Position numbers and translations under genes: made by a program. A model generated the notes under the pieces. The model saw nothing but the letters and a program-made list of their open reading frames with translations, was not told the origin of the DNA and made no database searches. 64,000 nucleotides of DNA from Paenibacillus sp. L3-i20 (GTDB taxonomy: Bacteria; Bacillota; Bacilli; Paenibacillales; Paenibacillaceae): NCBI RefSeq assembly GCF_022180385.2, contig NZ_BQME02000002.1, forward strand, positions 2,320,501 to 2,384,500, written 5' to 3'. Positions 17,757-25,057 of the stretch are shown here, piece by piece (position 1 is the stretch's first letter; each line of letters starts with the position of its first letter).

Positions 17757-18620
17757 ATGTTGTTTGAAGCCTACGCTAAAGTTCCATTGGTTATTCTAGG
17801 ATGTCCCTTCTTAGACAAGCCAGAAAAGCTGTTACTATCTCTATTGATAAATCAAAAGAATATCTATCGTCAAAAAAGCACCGAAAATGAGTTCAAGATT
17901 AGTCAAGGACGCTTACAGATTTACACAGGCGGTATGCAGACCCGAAGTATTATCCAATTGGTGGATAAGAAACTTAAACCAACAGGATTTGTTACACGCT
18001 TTGGAGTAGACAACAATGATTTCTATGTCGAACTTTCCGATTGGAAGAACCATCCTTGGATACTCTTCACCAGTGCCAGTATGGATGCGATGAATCCGAC
18101 GAAAAAAGTATTCAACAAGAAAACAGAAAGTGCGGCATGGAATGCCTTAAATCAAGTCAAACAAGAGGAAGTTTTACAGAGTGTTACTACTATTGAAGAA
18201 GCAACCCACCTAGTTAATAAAAAGTTAGCTACATTAGCTATGGTTACAAAAGAAAAGCACGAACCACCTAAAGTAGCTGTTAGCCAAGAGAACTCTGGGC
18301 AATGGAGTGACCGTCAGTTTGTCATGTATTTCTTCAAAAAGTACCAAGAACATACGGGCAAAGAACACAAACGAATAAGTATGTCTACCGCCCAAAATTG
18401 CTTCTACACATTGCGTAAATACTATGACAGCGATGACAAAATTAGAACTCATATTAATTCATTCCTAAAAGCGTACACCGGGCGAAAAGGTTATGATCCT
18501 CTAATATTCTTATTAGGAGACCATGAGAATGTCTTCCAAGTTCAATTCTATATCGATCATGGAGTTCTTGCTTCAGAACACGAACAAGAAAAACCCAAGT
18601 CACGAGCAGTATCCTTCTAG
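17757..18620 (+). CDS. Putative replication initiator (Rep-like) protein
   Basis: A 287-aa protein I do not match firmly to a family. The N-terminal about 110 residues look like a winged-helix domain (EKLLLSLLINQK, GGMQTRSIIQLVDKKLKPTG), as in Gram-positive replication initiators. The C-terminal about 100 residues (QWSDRQFVMYFFKKYQEHTG, then FYTLRKYYDSDDKIRTHINS) are helical. ATG 17757 follows AAAGGGGG. The strongest clue is context: four regularly spaced palindromic iterons and an AT-rich 11-bp repeat tract lie directly downstream, an arrangement seen at theta-type origins. A transcriptional regulator is the alternative. Confidence 0.5.
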   Translation: MLFEAYAKVPLVILGCPFLDKPEKLLLSLLINQKNIYRQKSTENEFKISQGRLQIYTGGMQTRSIIQLVDKKLKPTGFVTRFGVDNNDFYVELSDWKNHPWILFTSASMDAMNPTKKVFNKKTESAAWNALNQVKQEEVLQSVTTIEEATHLVNKKLATLAMVTKEKHEPPKVAVSQENSGQWSDRQFVMYFFKKYQEHTGKEHKRISMSTAQNCFYTLRKYYDSDDKIRTHINSFLKAYTGRKGYDPLIFLLGDHENVFQVQFYIDHGVLASEHEQEKPKSRAVSF

Positions 18621-18627
18621 CATTTCC

Positions 18628-18653
18628 AAAGCGCATAATTGCGCTTTTTTGTT
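18628..18653 (+). terminator. Intrinsic terminator of the Rep-like gene
   Basis: AAAGCGCA (18628-18635), loop TAAT, TGCGCTTT (18640-18647), followed by a T-rich run. It lies 8 nt after the stop codon. Confidence 0.85.
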
Positions 18654-18662
18654 TTTAAAAAT

Positions 18663-18740
18663 GAATTACAGTTCATTCGAAAACGAACTACAGTTCACAA
18701 CTTAATGTACCATGGTTCATATTGTATGAACTACAGTTCA
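18663..18740. repeat. Four iterons, consensus GAACTACAGTTCA, spaced 22/22/21 bp
   Basis: Copies start at 18663 (GAATTACAGTTCA), 18685 (GAACTACAGTTCA), 18707 (degenerate, GTACCATGGTTCA) and 18728 (GAACTACAGTTCA). Each complete copy is itself a palindrome (GAACT-AC-AGTTC). Two-helical-turn phasing puts all four on one face of the DNA, as expected for initiator-binding iterons. Confidence 0.75.
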
Positions 18741-18787
18741 TCGAAATATATCATAAAGCTTAGAGCCGTAAGGGTTCGCTGAATACA

Positions 18788-18841
18788 AATAAAGAATAAA
18801 TAAAGAATAAATAAAGATTTCAAATCTGTGCTTCGCAGATT
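18788..18841. repeat. AT-rich 11-bp tandem repeats and adjacent hairpin (possible unwinding region)
   Basis: AATAAATAAAG is repeated at 18795-18805 and 18806-18816, with a partial copy (AATAAAG) before them. The tract is almost purely A/T with one G per unit. Next to it AATCTGTG (18823-18830) pairs with CGCAGATT (18834-18841). Together with the iterons 50 bp upstream this resembles a DNA-unwinding element. I found no clear DnaA box. Confidence 0.5.
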
Positions 18842-19157
18842 CGTGGGGTTGTTTTCTTTCAGTTATTAGAAAAATAGATTATGGATTAAATTGCTTTCGT
18901 TATTCTTAAGAACCTCAACAGCCGCCCCGGCGTTGCTTTTTAAAACTAACTACTTGTCTAACTTTATGGCCGTAAGGGTACAGCGCCTATAACTGAACGG
19001 ATTTCTTTAAATCGGCGGATTAGGTATAGACCCTTCTACTGTTACATCTTACCTTTACCAACCTCCCCCATTTTCTGCTTGTACCAGATGCGGCACAGCC
19101 GTCTTTATCATAGCTTTTACTGAGCCGAAGCATTTTCCAGTAAAAGCACATACAAAG
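18842..19157. other. Gene-free stretch in the element
   Basis: No convincing gene. An 11-bp direct repeat GCCGTAAGGGT occurs at 18765-18775 and 18969-18979, one copy on each side of the AT-rich tract. Nothing else stands out. Confidence 0.4.
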
Positions 19158-19388
19158 CTAGGATATATCTGTATTCCTGCTGAGTCTCCGCCATTCGGGA
19201 ACAGCACACGTAAGAATGACTCTAGAATTCTCTACTACTTCGGGGGTGACAGAATCCTCGTAGTAAGCAACGATAGACAAAATCCCCTCTACTTTCTTCC
19301 TGTTTACTTTCTGATACTCTCCATGATTCAGGTCACCTATTTCATAAGTGACCTCATTCTCATTTCTCATTGAAGTCACTTTATTCAT
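19158..19388 (-). CDS. Small hypothetical protein, possible ribbon-helix-helix relic
   Basis: A 76-aa frame from ATG 19388 with poor ribosome-binding sequence. The frame stays open upstream to about 19487 and there reads KVFLTLSQEQWEQI followed by GEPTVTAYIQSLM, which resembles an Arc/CopG-type ribbon-helix-helix. No ATG precedes it, so the true 5' end may be lost or use a rare codon. It may be a decayed regulator. Function unknown. Confidence 0.35.
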   Translation of the reverse strand: MNKVTSMRNENEVTYEIGDLNHGEYQKVNRKKVEGILSIVAYYEDSVTPEVVENSRVILTCAVPEWRRLSRNTDIS

Positions 19389-19574
19389 AAGACTCTGAAT
19401 GTAAGCCGTTACCGTTGGCTCTCCAGATAATTCAATTTGCTCCCATTGTTCTTGTGATAAAGTTAGAAATACCTTTCGTGTAATCCATGTGCTTTACGTC
19501 CTGATTCTACTCGTGCTCCGCCCCTTGGCTTAATCCCTCTCCCCTAATGAATAAAGTAATCTTAATCATAATTT

Positions 19575-19685
19575 TATTGCGTAGAAATATTGCGCGGAAT
19601 ATTAATTCCATGCTATTATTAATCTAAAGACTATCCTCTATTGGAGCGAAACGTGCAAATAACGGGCTGAAAATATTGCGCAGAA
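19575..19685. repeat. Three copies of TATTGCGYRGAA before the tyrosine recombinase
   Basis: TATTGCGTAGAA (19575-19586), TATTGCGCGGAA (19588-19599) and TATTGCGCAGAA (19674-19685) are direct repeats, the first two 13 bp apart. They end 33 bp before the recombinase ATG. Plausible roles are recombinase core or arm sites, or an autoregulatory operator. Confidence 0.55.
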
Positions 19686-19718
19686 TTATTTAAGCCCATT
19701 TTACAGGGAGAGATAAGT

Positions 19719-20540
19719 ATGTTAGACAAGTTCATTAGTGATGGTTTACGTGGTAAAAGTGAATCAACAGTAAAGACCTACCACCACGCTCTGCAACAGT
19801 TCAGCCAGTGGCTTGACGGTTGCGGCACTACTTTAGAGAATTTCAGTCGTACTGATGTTCAGCAGTACATTACATACATGGCAAGCAAGAAAAAGACCGC
19901 CGCTACCATTAACAAGGTCTATAACGCCATTAAGAAGTTCTGTCGGTGGGCTAAGAAATTGGATTGCATTGAGGAAGTCCACATAATAAAAGCCCCTGAC
20001 TATAAGCAGACCGCCCCGAAAGCCCTAGACAAGCTTGAGCGTAAGCGGCTTGAGCGTGAGATAGATAGAAGTGGCAACAAGCGTAACTACGCCATTGTTA
20101 AAACTTTACTTCATACAGGTTTAAGAGTATCGGAACTTGTAGCACTAGACAAGTCGGACGTTGATTTAAACGAACGTAAAGGCGAGTTGAGAGTTAGATC
20201 AGGAAAGGGCAACAAAGCCCGTACATTGCCCTTAGACGCTGATACAAGGTGGGCTATCAGAAAACACCTTGAGGAACGGTCAGACGATAACGAAGCCCTG
20301 TTCATTAGCAACAGAGACAAGCGAATCAGCGTCAGAAGCGTTCAGCATCTTTTAGAACAACATGACCTACACGCTCACCAACTACGACACACGTTCATAA
20401 CAGGACTTGTCAGGGCCAATGAAGATATTGCAGTCATTCAATCCTTGAGTGGTCACAGTTCTGCCGATATGATACTACGCTACTCGAAGCCTACTGAGGA
20501 GGATAAAGTCCGGGCTATTGAAGCACTTTATAATGACTGA
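19719..20540 (+). CDS. Tyrosine recombinase (XerC/XerD-like)
   Basis: Site-specific recombinase of 273 aa. The SAM-like core-binding domain is at about 1-85. The catalytic domain shows Arg136 (HTGLRVSEL), a Lys in SGKGNKAR, His220/Arg223 (HAHQLRHTF), His246 (LSGHSSADM) and nucleophile Tyr255 (LRYSKP). All catalytic residues are intact. ATG 19719 follows AGGGAGAGAT. A frameshifted second copy of its 3' end lies after the restriction genes at 22.98-23.12 kb. It may resolve multimers of the element, or be the mover of the R-M insert. Confidence 0.92.
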   Translation: MLDKFISDGLRGKSESTVKTYHHALQQFSQWLDGCGTTLENFSRTDVQQYITYMASKKKTAATINKVYNAIKKFCRWAKKLDCIEEVHIIKAPDYKQTAPKALDKLERKRLEREIDRSGNKRNYAIVKTLLHTGLRVSELVALDKSDVDLNERKGELRVRSGKGNKARTLPLDADTRWAIRKHLEERSDDNEALFISNRDKRISVRSVQHLLEQHDLHAHQLRHTFITGLVRANEDIAVIQSLSGHSSADMILRYSKPTEEDKVRAIEALYND

Positions 20541-20580
20541 TAAATTTAAAATTAAGCTGAATTGCTGATCTCTCATATTT

Positions 20581-20730
20581 GAATGGGAGAATGGCGAATG
20601 CTTTGCTTCTTATTCCGATAGCCATGATATTTTCGAAAAATCTTTGTACGAAAAGATAACATCATTAAAGGGGAACAATTTCATTTATATGAGTTGGGAC
20701 CAAAAGGAAGCAAGTGATTTGCTGAAATAA
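20581..20730 (+). pseudogene. Partial ORF remnant between recombinase and methyltransferase
   Basis: A 49-codon open stretch (EWENGECFASYSDSHDIFEK ending ASDLLK) without a start codon or ribosome site at its 5' end, preceded by a stop. It looks like the 3' end of a lost gene. I do not recognise it. Confidence 0.35.
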
Positions 20731-20860
20731 GAAATGTGTTAAGTTCTAAGGAGATCAAAGCATTTTACTTTACAATAAACATATAAAAAGTCCATAATAG
20801 AGTGTTTATAGTACACTGGCATTGCCTATGTATCTGAATTTGTTAAAGGAAGGGATTCTT

Positions 20861-22129
20861 ATGTCATATTCAAAACAAAATAAAACAGGTGTCGAACTAA
20901 ATAGGCTCTATGAAGAAGATTCCCCCGTTCATGATTGGTACAGATTTGTCTTGTCATATCCACCTCATTTAGTCAGGAATTATTTGGTTGATTTTGGATT
21001 GAATAAATCTCACACTGTATTAGACCCTTTTAGTGGAACAGGAACAACACTTGTTGAGTGTAAAAAGTTGGGGATTAATTCAATTGGTATTGAAGCTAAC
21101 CAAATTGCTCACCTTGCTTCTAAAGTAAAAACGAACTGGAGTATTAATGAAGATAAGTTGCTTGAGCTATCTAAAACAATCGCGGAAGAAGCAGAGCATA
21201 TCTTACAAAATTATAATGCAGAATATAAAACACTAACCGAAGATCAAGGGAAGCTTATTATTAATAATTCGATTAGTCAAATCCCGTTACACAAAACACT
21301 CGTATTGTTAGAAATAATTATGAAGTACAAGGATAACGAACTCACAGATCATCTTTTAATTTCACTCGCTAAACAAATAGTGTTTTCATATAGTAATCTT
21401 AAATTTGGTCCGGAAGTCGGAGTAAGTCGAGTCAAAAAGACAGACGCTGACGTAGTTGGTTTGTGGTTTGAACAAATTAAAACAATGGTAAGGGATATTA
21501 AACAATTTAAAGGAATGTCCGCTGTGAAATCTGAGGTAATTCTTGGAGATGCAAGAAATATTAATACGCTGATTCAAAACGAATCAGTTGACGCAATCAT
21601 TACATCACCACCATATCCAAATGAAAAGGATTATTCAAGGACAACCAGACTTGAATCAGTCATTCTAGGCTTTATTAAAGATAAGAGTGATTTAAGACGA
21701 AATAAAGAACGTCTCTTAAGGTCAAATACGAGAAATGTATATGTTAGCGATAATGATGAAATTTGGATTGAAAATAATATTTTAGTCAGAGATCTCAGTC
21801 GGGAGATTGAGAACAAAAGAATTGAGCTAGGAAAAACATCAGGTTTTGAAAAATACTACCATCGTGTAGTAGAATTATATTTCGGTGGCATTGCAAAGCA
21901 TCTTGAATCAATGAAACCAATATTAAGACCGGGTGCGAGATTAGCGTATGTGGTGGGTGACCAAGCTTCCTATTTCAGAATCCATATTAAAACCGGTGAA
22001 ATAATCGCAGATATTGCAAGCACACTAGGTTACAAGGTCGATAGAATTGATTTGTTTAGGACAAGACTTTCAACAGTAACAAAAGATAATCTTCGTGAAG
22101 AAGTAGTAATCCTGACATGGATGGGATAA
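20861..22129 (+). CDS. Type II DNA methyltransferase (amino-MTase, N4-cytosine or N6-adenine)
   Basis: Modification enzyme of 422 aa. The AdoMet-binding motif DPFSGTGTTLVE is at about 55-66 and the catalytic TSPPYP at 248-253, separated by a helical insert of nearly 190 residues. The TSPPY form is commonest in N4-cytosine enzymes but also found in N6-adenine ones, so the modified base is undecided. ATG 20861 has AAAGGAAGGG upstream; the in-frame TTG at 20822 is less likely. It lies 16 nt before the endonuclease gene. AT-rich relative to neighbours, consistent with transfer. Confidence 0.9.
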   Translation: MSYSKQNKTGVELNRLYEEDSPVHDWYRFVLSYPPHLVRNYLVDFGLNKSHTVLDPFSGTGTTLVECKKLGINSIGIEANQIAHLASKVKTNWSINEDKLLELSKTIAEEAEHILQNYNAEYKTLTEDQGKLIINNSISQIPLHKTLVLLEIIMKYKDNELTDHLLISLAKQIVFSYSNLKFGPEVGVSRVKKTDADVVGLWFEQIKTMVRDIKQFKGMSAVKSEVILGDARNINTLIQNESVDAIITSPPYPNEKDYSRTTRLESVILGFIKDKSDLRRNKERLLRSNTRNVYVSDNDEIWIENNILVRDLSREIENKRIELGKTSGFEKYYHRVVELYFGGIAKHLESMKPILRPGARLAYVVGDQASYFRIHIKTGEIIADIASTLGYKVDRIDLFRTRLSTVTKDNLREEVVILTWMG

Positions 22130-22145
22130 TGAGGAGCTGAGCAGA

Positions 22146-22955
22146 TTGGAAAGTGTAAAGCCAGAAAACAGGTATTCGGCTATAATCGAATATATTTTTC
22201 ATGAAAGATATATTGATGGTATTGAAAGGGTTGAATTTAAGCGTACAGACTTCGAAACGACCGCCGAAACCTTAGGCATAAAGCTACCGAAGAATTTAGG
22301 GGATGTAATATATTCGTTTAAATTCAGAACTGCTCTCCCAGAGAGCATTGTGAATAAAGCACCGTCCGATAAGGAATGGGTGATTAAAAATGTTGGCAGA
22401 GGAGAGTATGCTTTTGTGGCGACTAAAGTGGCGAGGATTTTACCTGATACTATGTTGTTAAACGTAAAAGTTCCAGATGCTACCCCGGGTATTGTACAAC
22501 TTTTTGCACTCTCAGATGAACAAGCTCTATTAACAAAGGTCAGGTATAATAGGTTACTAGATATTTTTACTGGAGTTACGTGTTACTCACTTCAAAACCA
22601 TCTAAGAACAACCGTACCGGGGATTGGGCAGGTTGAAACAGATGAAATTTATGTAGGCATTGATAAACAAGGGAAGCAATATGTTTTCCCTGTACAAGCA
22701 AAAGGTGGAAGTGACGAGCTTGGTGTTGTTCAAATTGAACAGGATATACTCCTTTGTCGTAGTAAATATCCCGATTTGATTTGTAGAGCGATTGCTACAC
22801 AGTTTATTAAAGATAATTTGATAGCTATGTTTGAATTTGTTTTGGATGGAGATGAAGTGAAAAAGGTAACGGAAAAGCATTATGAGTTGGTAAGCTCAGA
22901 TAACCTTAGCAAAGAAGAAATTAGAAAATATAATGAACTACCAGATCAAATATGA
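22146..22955 (+). CDS. Putative type II restriction endonuclease
   Basis: A 269-aa protein following the methyltransferase. Residues 164-186 read as a PD-(D/E)XK-like centre: VETDEIYVGI, then VFPVQAKGG (Glu164/Asp166 and Gln184-Ala-Lys186). The predicted start is TTG 22146, with GAGGAG about 9 nt upstream. Gene order M then R, with a 16-nt gap and no separate controller gene, is common for type II systems. Recognition sequence cannot be read. The family assignment rests on motif and context. Confidence 0.72.
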   Translation: MESVKPENRYSAIIEYIFHERYIDGIERVEFKRTDFETTAETLGIKLPKNLGDVIYSFKFRTALPESIVNKAPSDKEWVIKNVGRGEYAFVATKVARILPDTMLLNVKVPDATPGIVQLFALSDEQALLTKVRYNRLLDIFTGVTCYSLQNHLRTTVPGIGQVETDEIYVGIDKQGKQYVFPVQAKGGSDELGVVQIEQDILLCRSKYPDLICRAIATQFIKDNLIAMFEFVLDGDEVKKVTEKHYELVSSDNLSKEEIRKYNELPDQI

Positions 22956-22974
22956 GAGTTTAAGGCTTTCACTT

Positions 22975-23120
22975 TGAAAGCTTGGACTTGTTAGGGCTAA
23001 TGAAGATATTGCGGTCAATCATATCTGAGCAGTCACAGTTCAGCAGACATGATATTGCGTTACTCCAATCTCACTGAGAAGACAAGCTAAGAGCCGTTGA
23101 AGGTCTGAATAAGGATTGAT
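22975..23120 (+). pseudogene. Frameshifted copy of the tyrosine recombinase 3' end
   Basis: The stretch parallels 20399-20540 at roughly three-quarters identity. It encodes GLVRANEDIAV in one frame and SSHSSADMILRYSNLTEKTS in another, with stops in between. The His and Tyr catalytic region is recognisable but broken. Its placement right after the endonuclease gene means the R-M pair is bracketed by direct copies of this segment. Confidence 0.8.
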
Positions 23121-23351
23121 TTTTACTTAGCAAGGACAATACTTTGTTTATGCCTTACGGGGCTTGCATGGGCTTCTAAAGAGCCCCCTCCATTGCCGAT
23201 TGAATTGGTGTTTGATGTTGCGGCAGAGTTTACCCTCCTCTACTCCGCACCAAATTTTTCTAAAAGGTCATTATACGCACATTCTTCATTACGATTATCG
23301 GATTAATTTTTCTAAAAACATTCATATCTGCTTTACCTTACATGTTCGGGT

Positions 23352-23381
23352 AAAAAAAAGAGAGGGGCTTATCGCCCCTCT
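23352..23381 (-). terminator. Intrinsic terminator downstream of rlmD
   Basis: On the minus strand AGAGGGGC, loop GATAA, GCCCCTCT, then CTTTTTTTT. It begins about 30 nt past the rlmD stop, on the element side of boundary D, so the incoming element supplied both a new tail and a terminator. Between 23.12 and 23.35 kb I see no gene. Confidence 0.88.
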
Positions 23382-23410
23382 TTACTATTTCCGCCAATAC
23401 ATCTCAACTA

Positions 23411-25015
23411 TTAGTCTTTCCTGACCAACAGTGAGCAACACTCCACATGTGTCGTCCAAGGGAACATATCCACTGGAGTAACCTCAACCGTTTTATATCC
23501 ACCATCTTCAAGAACGCGTAGATCCCTTGCGAGCGTTGATGGGTTACAGCTCACGTAAACAACTCTCTCTGGTCTGATCTCAAGAATCGTATCCAACAGC
23601 GCTGGATCACAGCCCTTGCGTGGAGGATCAACTACGATAACATCAGCTTCGATGCCTTCCTTGCGCCAGCGAGGGATAACAACCTCTGCTGGACCTGCTT
23701 CGAATGAAGCATTTTCAATACCATTTAGCTTCGCATTCCGCTTAGCATCCTCAATCGCCTCGGGAACAATTTCAACGCCATATACATGACCAGCTTGACG
23801 AGCAAGGAATAACGAAATGGTGCCGATGCCGCAATAAGCATCGATTACTTTCTCCACACCAGTTAGCCCAGCATATTCCACCGTTGTTCGATAAAGCGCA
23901 ACTGTTTGTGCAGGATTAACTTGATAAAATGATCGTGCGGAGATGGCGAACCGAATTCCATCCAGCTCATCATAAATAACGTCGCTGCCCCATAGAACAC
24001 GGGTCTCGTCCCCGAATATTACGTTTGTATCCCGCTCATTTACATTTTGTACAATGCTCTTAACATTCGGCAGCGCTGCACGAATATGCTCGATCCACTC
24101 AGGCTGTCTTGGAAGACGCTTGCCATTTGTCACAAGAACAATCATCATCTCACCGGTTACTACGCCTGTTCTAGCCATGACATGGCGGAGTACACCTTGT
24201 CCGGTTTCTTCGTTATAAGGAGGTATTCTAAGTTCTCTTCCGATTTGCTTTACAACACGGATCACTTCGTCATTATCGTTATGCTGAATGAGGCAATCAT
24301 CCATATCAATAATACGATGGCTACCGCGCGCAAAGAAACCAGCAATCAACTCATTGTTCTCCCCACTGGCACCTACAGGTACTGCTGCTTTATTGCGATA
24401 ACGCCAAGGATCTGACATCCCAATGGTAGGATGCACAACAATGCCAGCATTTGTACTATCAGTTTTACTTGTACTGTCATTTGCACTTTCAATTGCACTT
24501 GTACTTGTACTTGTACTTGCACTTGTACTTGCACTTGTACTTGCACTTGTACTTGTACTTTCATTTACACTTTCAGTCATACTTGCAGCAGCCTGCGCAC
24601 TTTCGCTTCCTTCGCCCGCAACCGCAAGTTTACCAATCCGCTTAAGGTTATCTACAACATGCTGACGTTTCCACTCAAGCTGCGCATCGTATTCAAAATG
24701 CTGGAGTTGACAACCCCCACATTCTTTATAAATATCGCAAGGCGGCTCAAGCCGATCCGCACTCTTTTTAGTCAGCTCCACTAACTTAGCATAGCCGTAC
24801 TGCTTCTTAAGCTTCATTACCCGAACACGAGCGGATTCACCTGGAAGCGCACCTTGAACAAAAAGGGTAAAGCCGCCTGAGCGGCCTACCCCTTCTCCAT
24901 CATGAGTCAGACCGATAATATCGACCGTGAGCTCTTCATTTTTTTGAAATGGCGCATTTGTTTCAGGCTTTGCAGCTTTTACATTTCTAGCGCCTTTTGT
25001 ATTTCTTCTAGTCAT
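23411..25015 (-). CDS. rlmD: 23S rRNA (uracil-5-)-methyltransferase RlmD, with a Ser/Thr/Ala-rich insertion
   Basis: Methylates a uracil of 23S rRNA using AdoMet. The 534-aa product has a TRAM domain (about 28-88), Fe-S cysteines (Cys93, Cys99, Cys102 and a later DMDDC), an AdoMet motif (DAYCGIGTISLFLA), and the catalytic VSCNPSTLARDL. Residues about 133-192 are an inserted low-complexity run of Ser, Thr and Ala between RIGKL and HPTIGM, which are normally almost adjacent; the coding DNA is a hexanucleotide repeat. The last 12 codons (THVECCSLLVRKD) appear to have been supplied by an integrated element. Start ATG follows GCGGAG. Confidence 0.92.
   Translation of the reverse strand: MTRRNTKGARNVKAAKPETNAPFQKNEELTVDIIGLTHDGEGVGRSGGFTLFVQGALPGESARVRVMKLKKQYGYAKLVELTKKSADRLEPPCDIYKECGGCQLQHFEYDAQLEWKRQHVVDNLKRIGKLAVAGEGSESAQAAASMTESVNESTSTSASTSASTSASTSTSTSAIESANDSTSKTDSTNAGIVVHPTIGMSDPWRYRNKAAVPVGASGENNELIAGFFARGSHRIIDMDDCLIQHNDNDEVIRVVKQIGRELRIPPYNEETGQGVLRHVMARTGVVTGEMMIVLVTNGKRLPRQPEWIEHIRAALPNVKSIVQNVNERDTNVIFGDETRVLWGSDVIYDELDGIRFAISARSFYQVNPAQTVALYRTTVEYAGLTGVEKVIDAYCGIGTISLFLARQAGHVYGVEIVPEAIEDAKRNAKLNGIENASFEAGPAEVVIPRWRKEGIEADVIVVDPPRKGCDPALLDTILEIRPERVVYVSCNPSTLARDLRVLEDGGYKTVEVTPVDMFPWTTHVECCSLLVRKD
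23438..23454. other. Attachment-site core within rlmD (boundary D)
   Basis: ACACTCCACATGTGTCG is 16/17 identical to 14865-14881. It is the junction expected between chromosomal rlmD and the integrated 8.6-kb element. The exact crossover dinucleotide lies somewhere in the shared ACATGTGTCG. Confidence 0.7.
24495..24560. repeat. Eleven perfect GYACTT hexamers inside rlmD
   Basis: GCACTT and GTACTT units run without interruption from 24495 to 24560, with degenerate copies on both sides. On the coding strand they read AGT-RCA, giving Ser-Thr and Ser-Ala. Unit length keeps frame, so copy-number change would alter length without frameshift. Confidence 0.9.
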
Positions 25016-25057
25016 ATTGTCTCCGCTCTTTCCTAGCTGGCATTGATGTATATTCGT

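Noticed and set aside
24423-24784. Plus-strand ORFs opposite the rlmD repeat tract
   Set aside because: They arise because a hexanucleotide repeat is open in several frames; composition is purely repetitive and rlmD is clearly the real gene.
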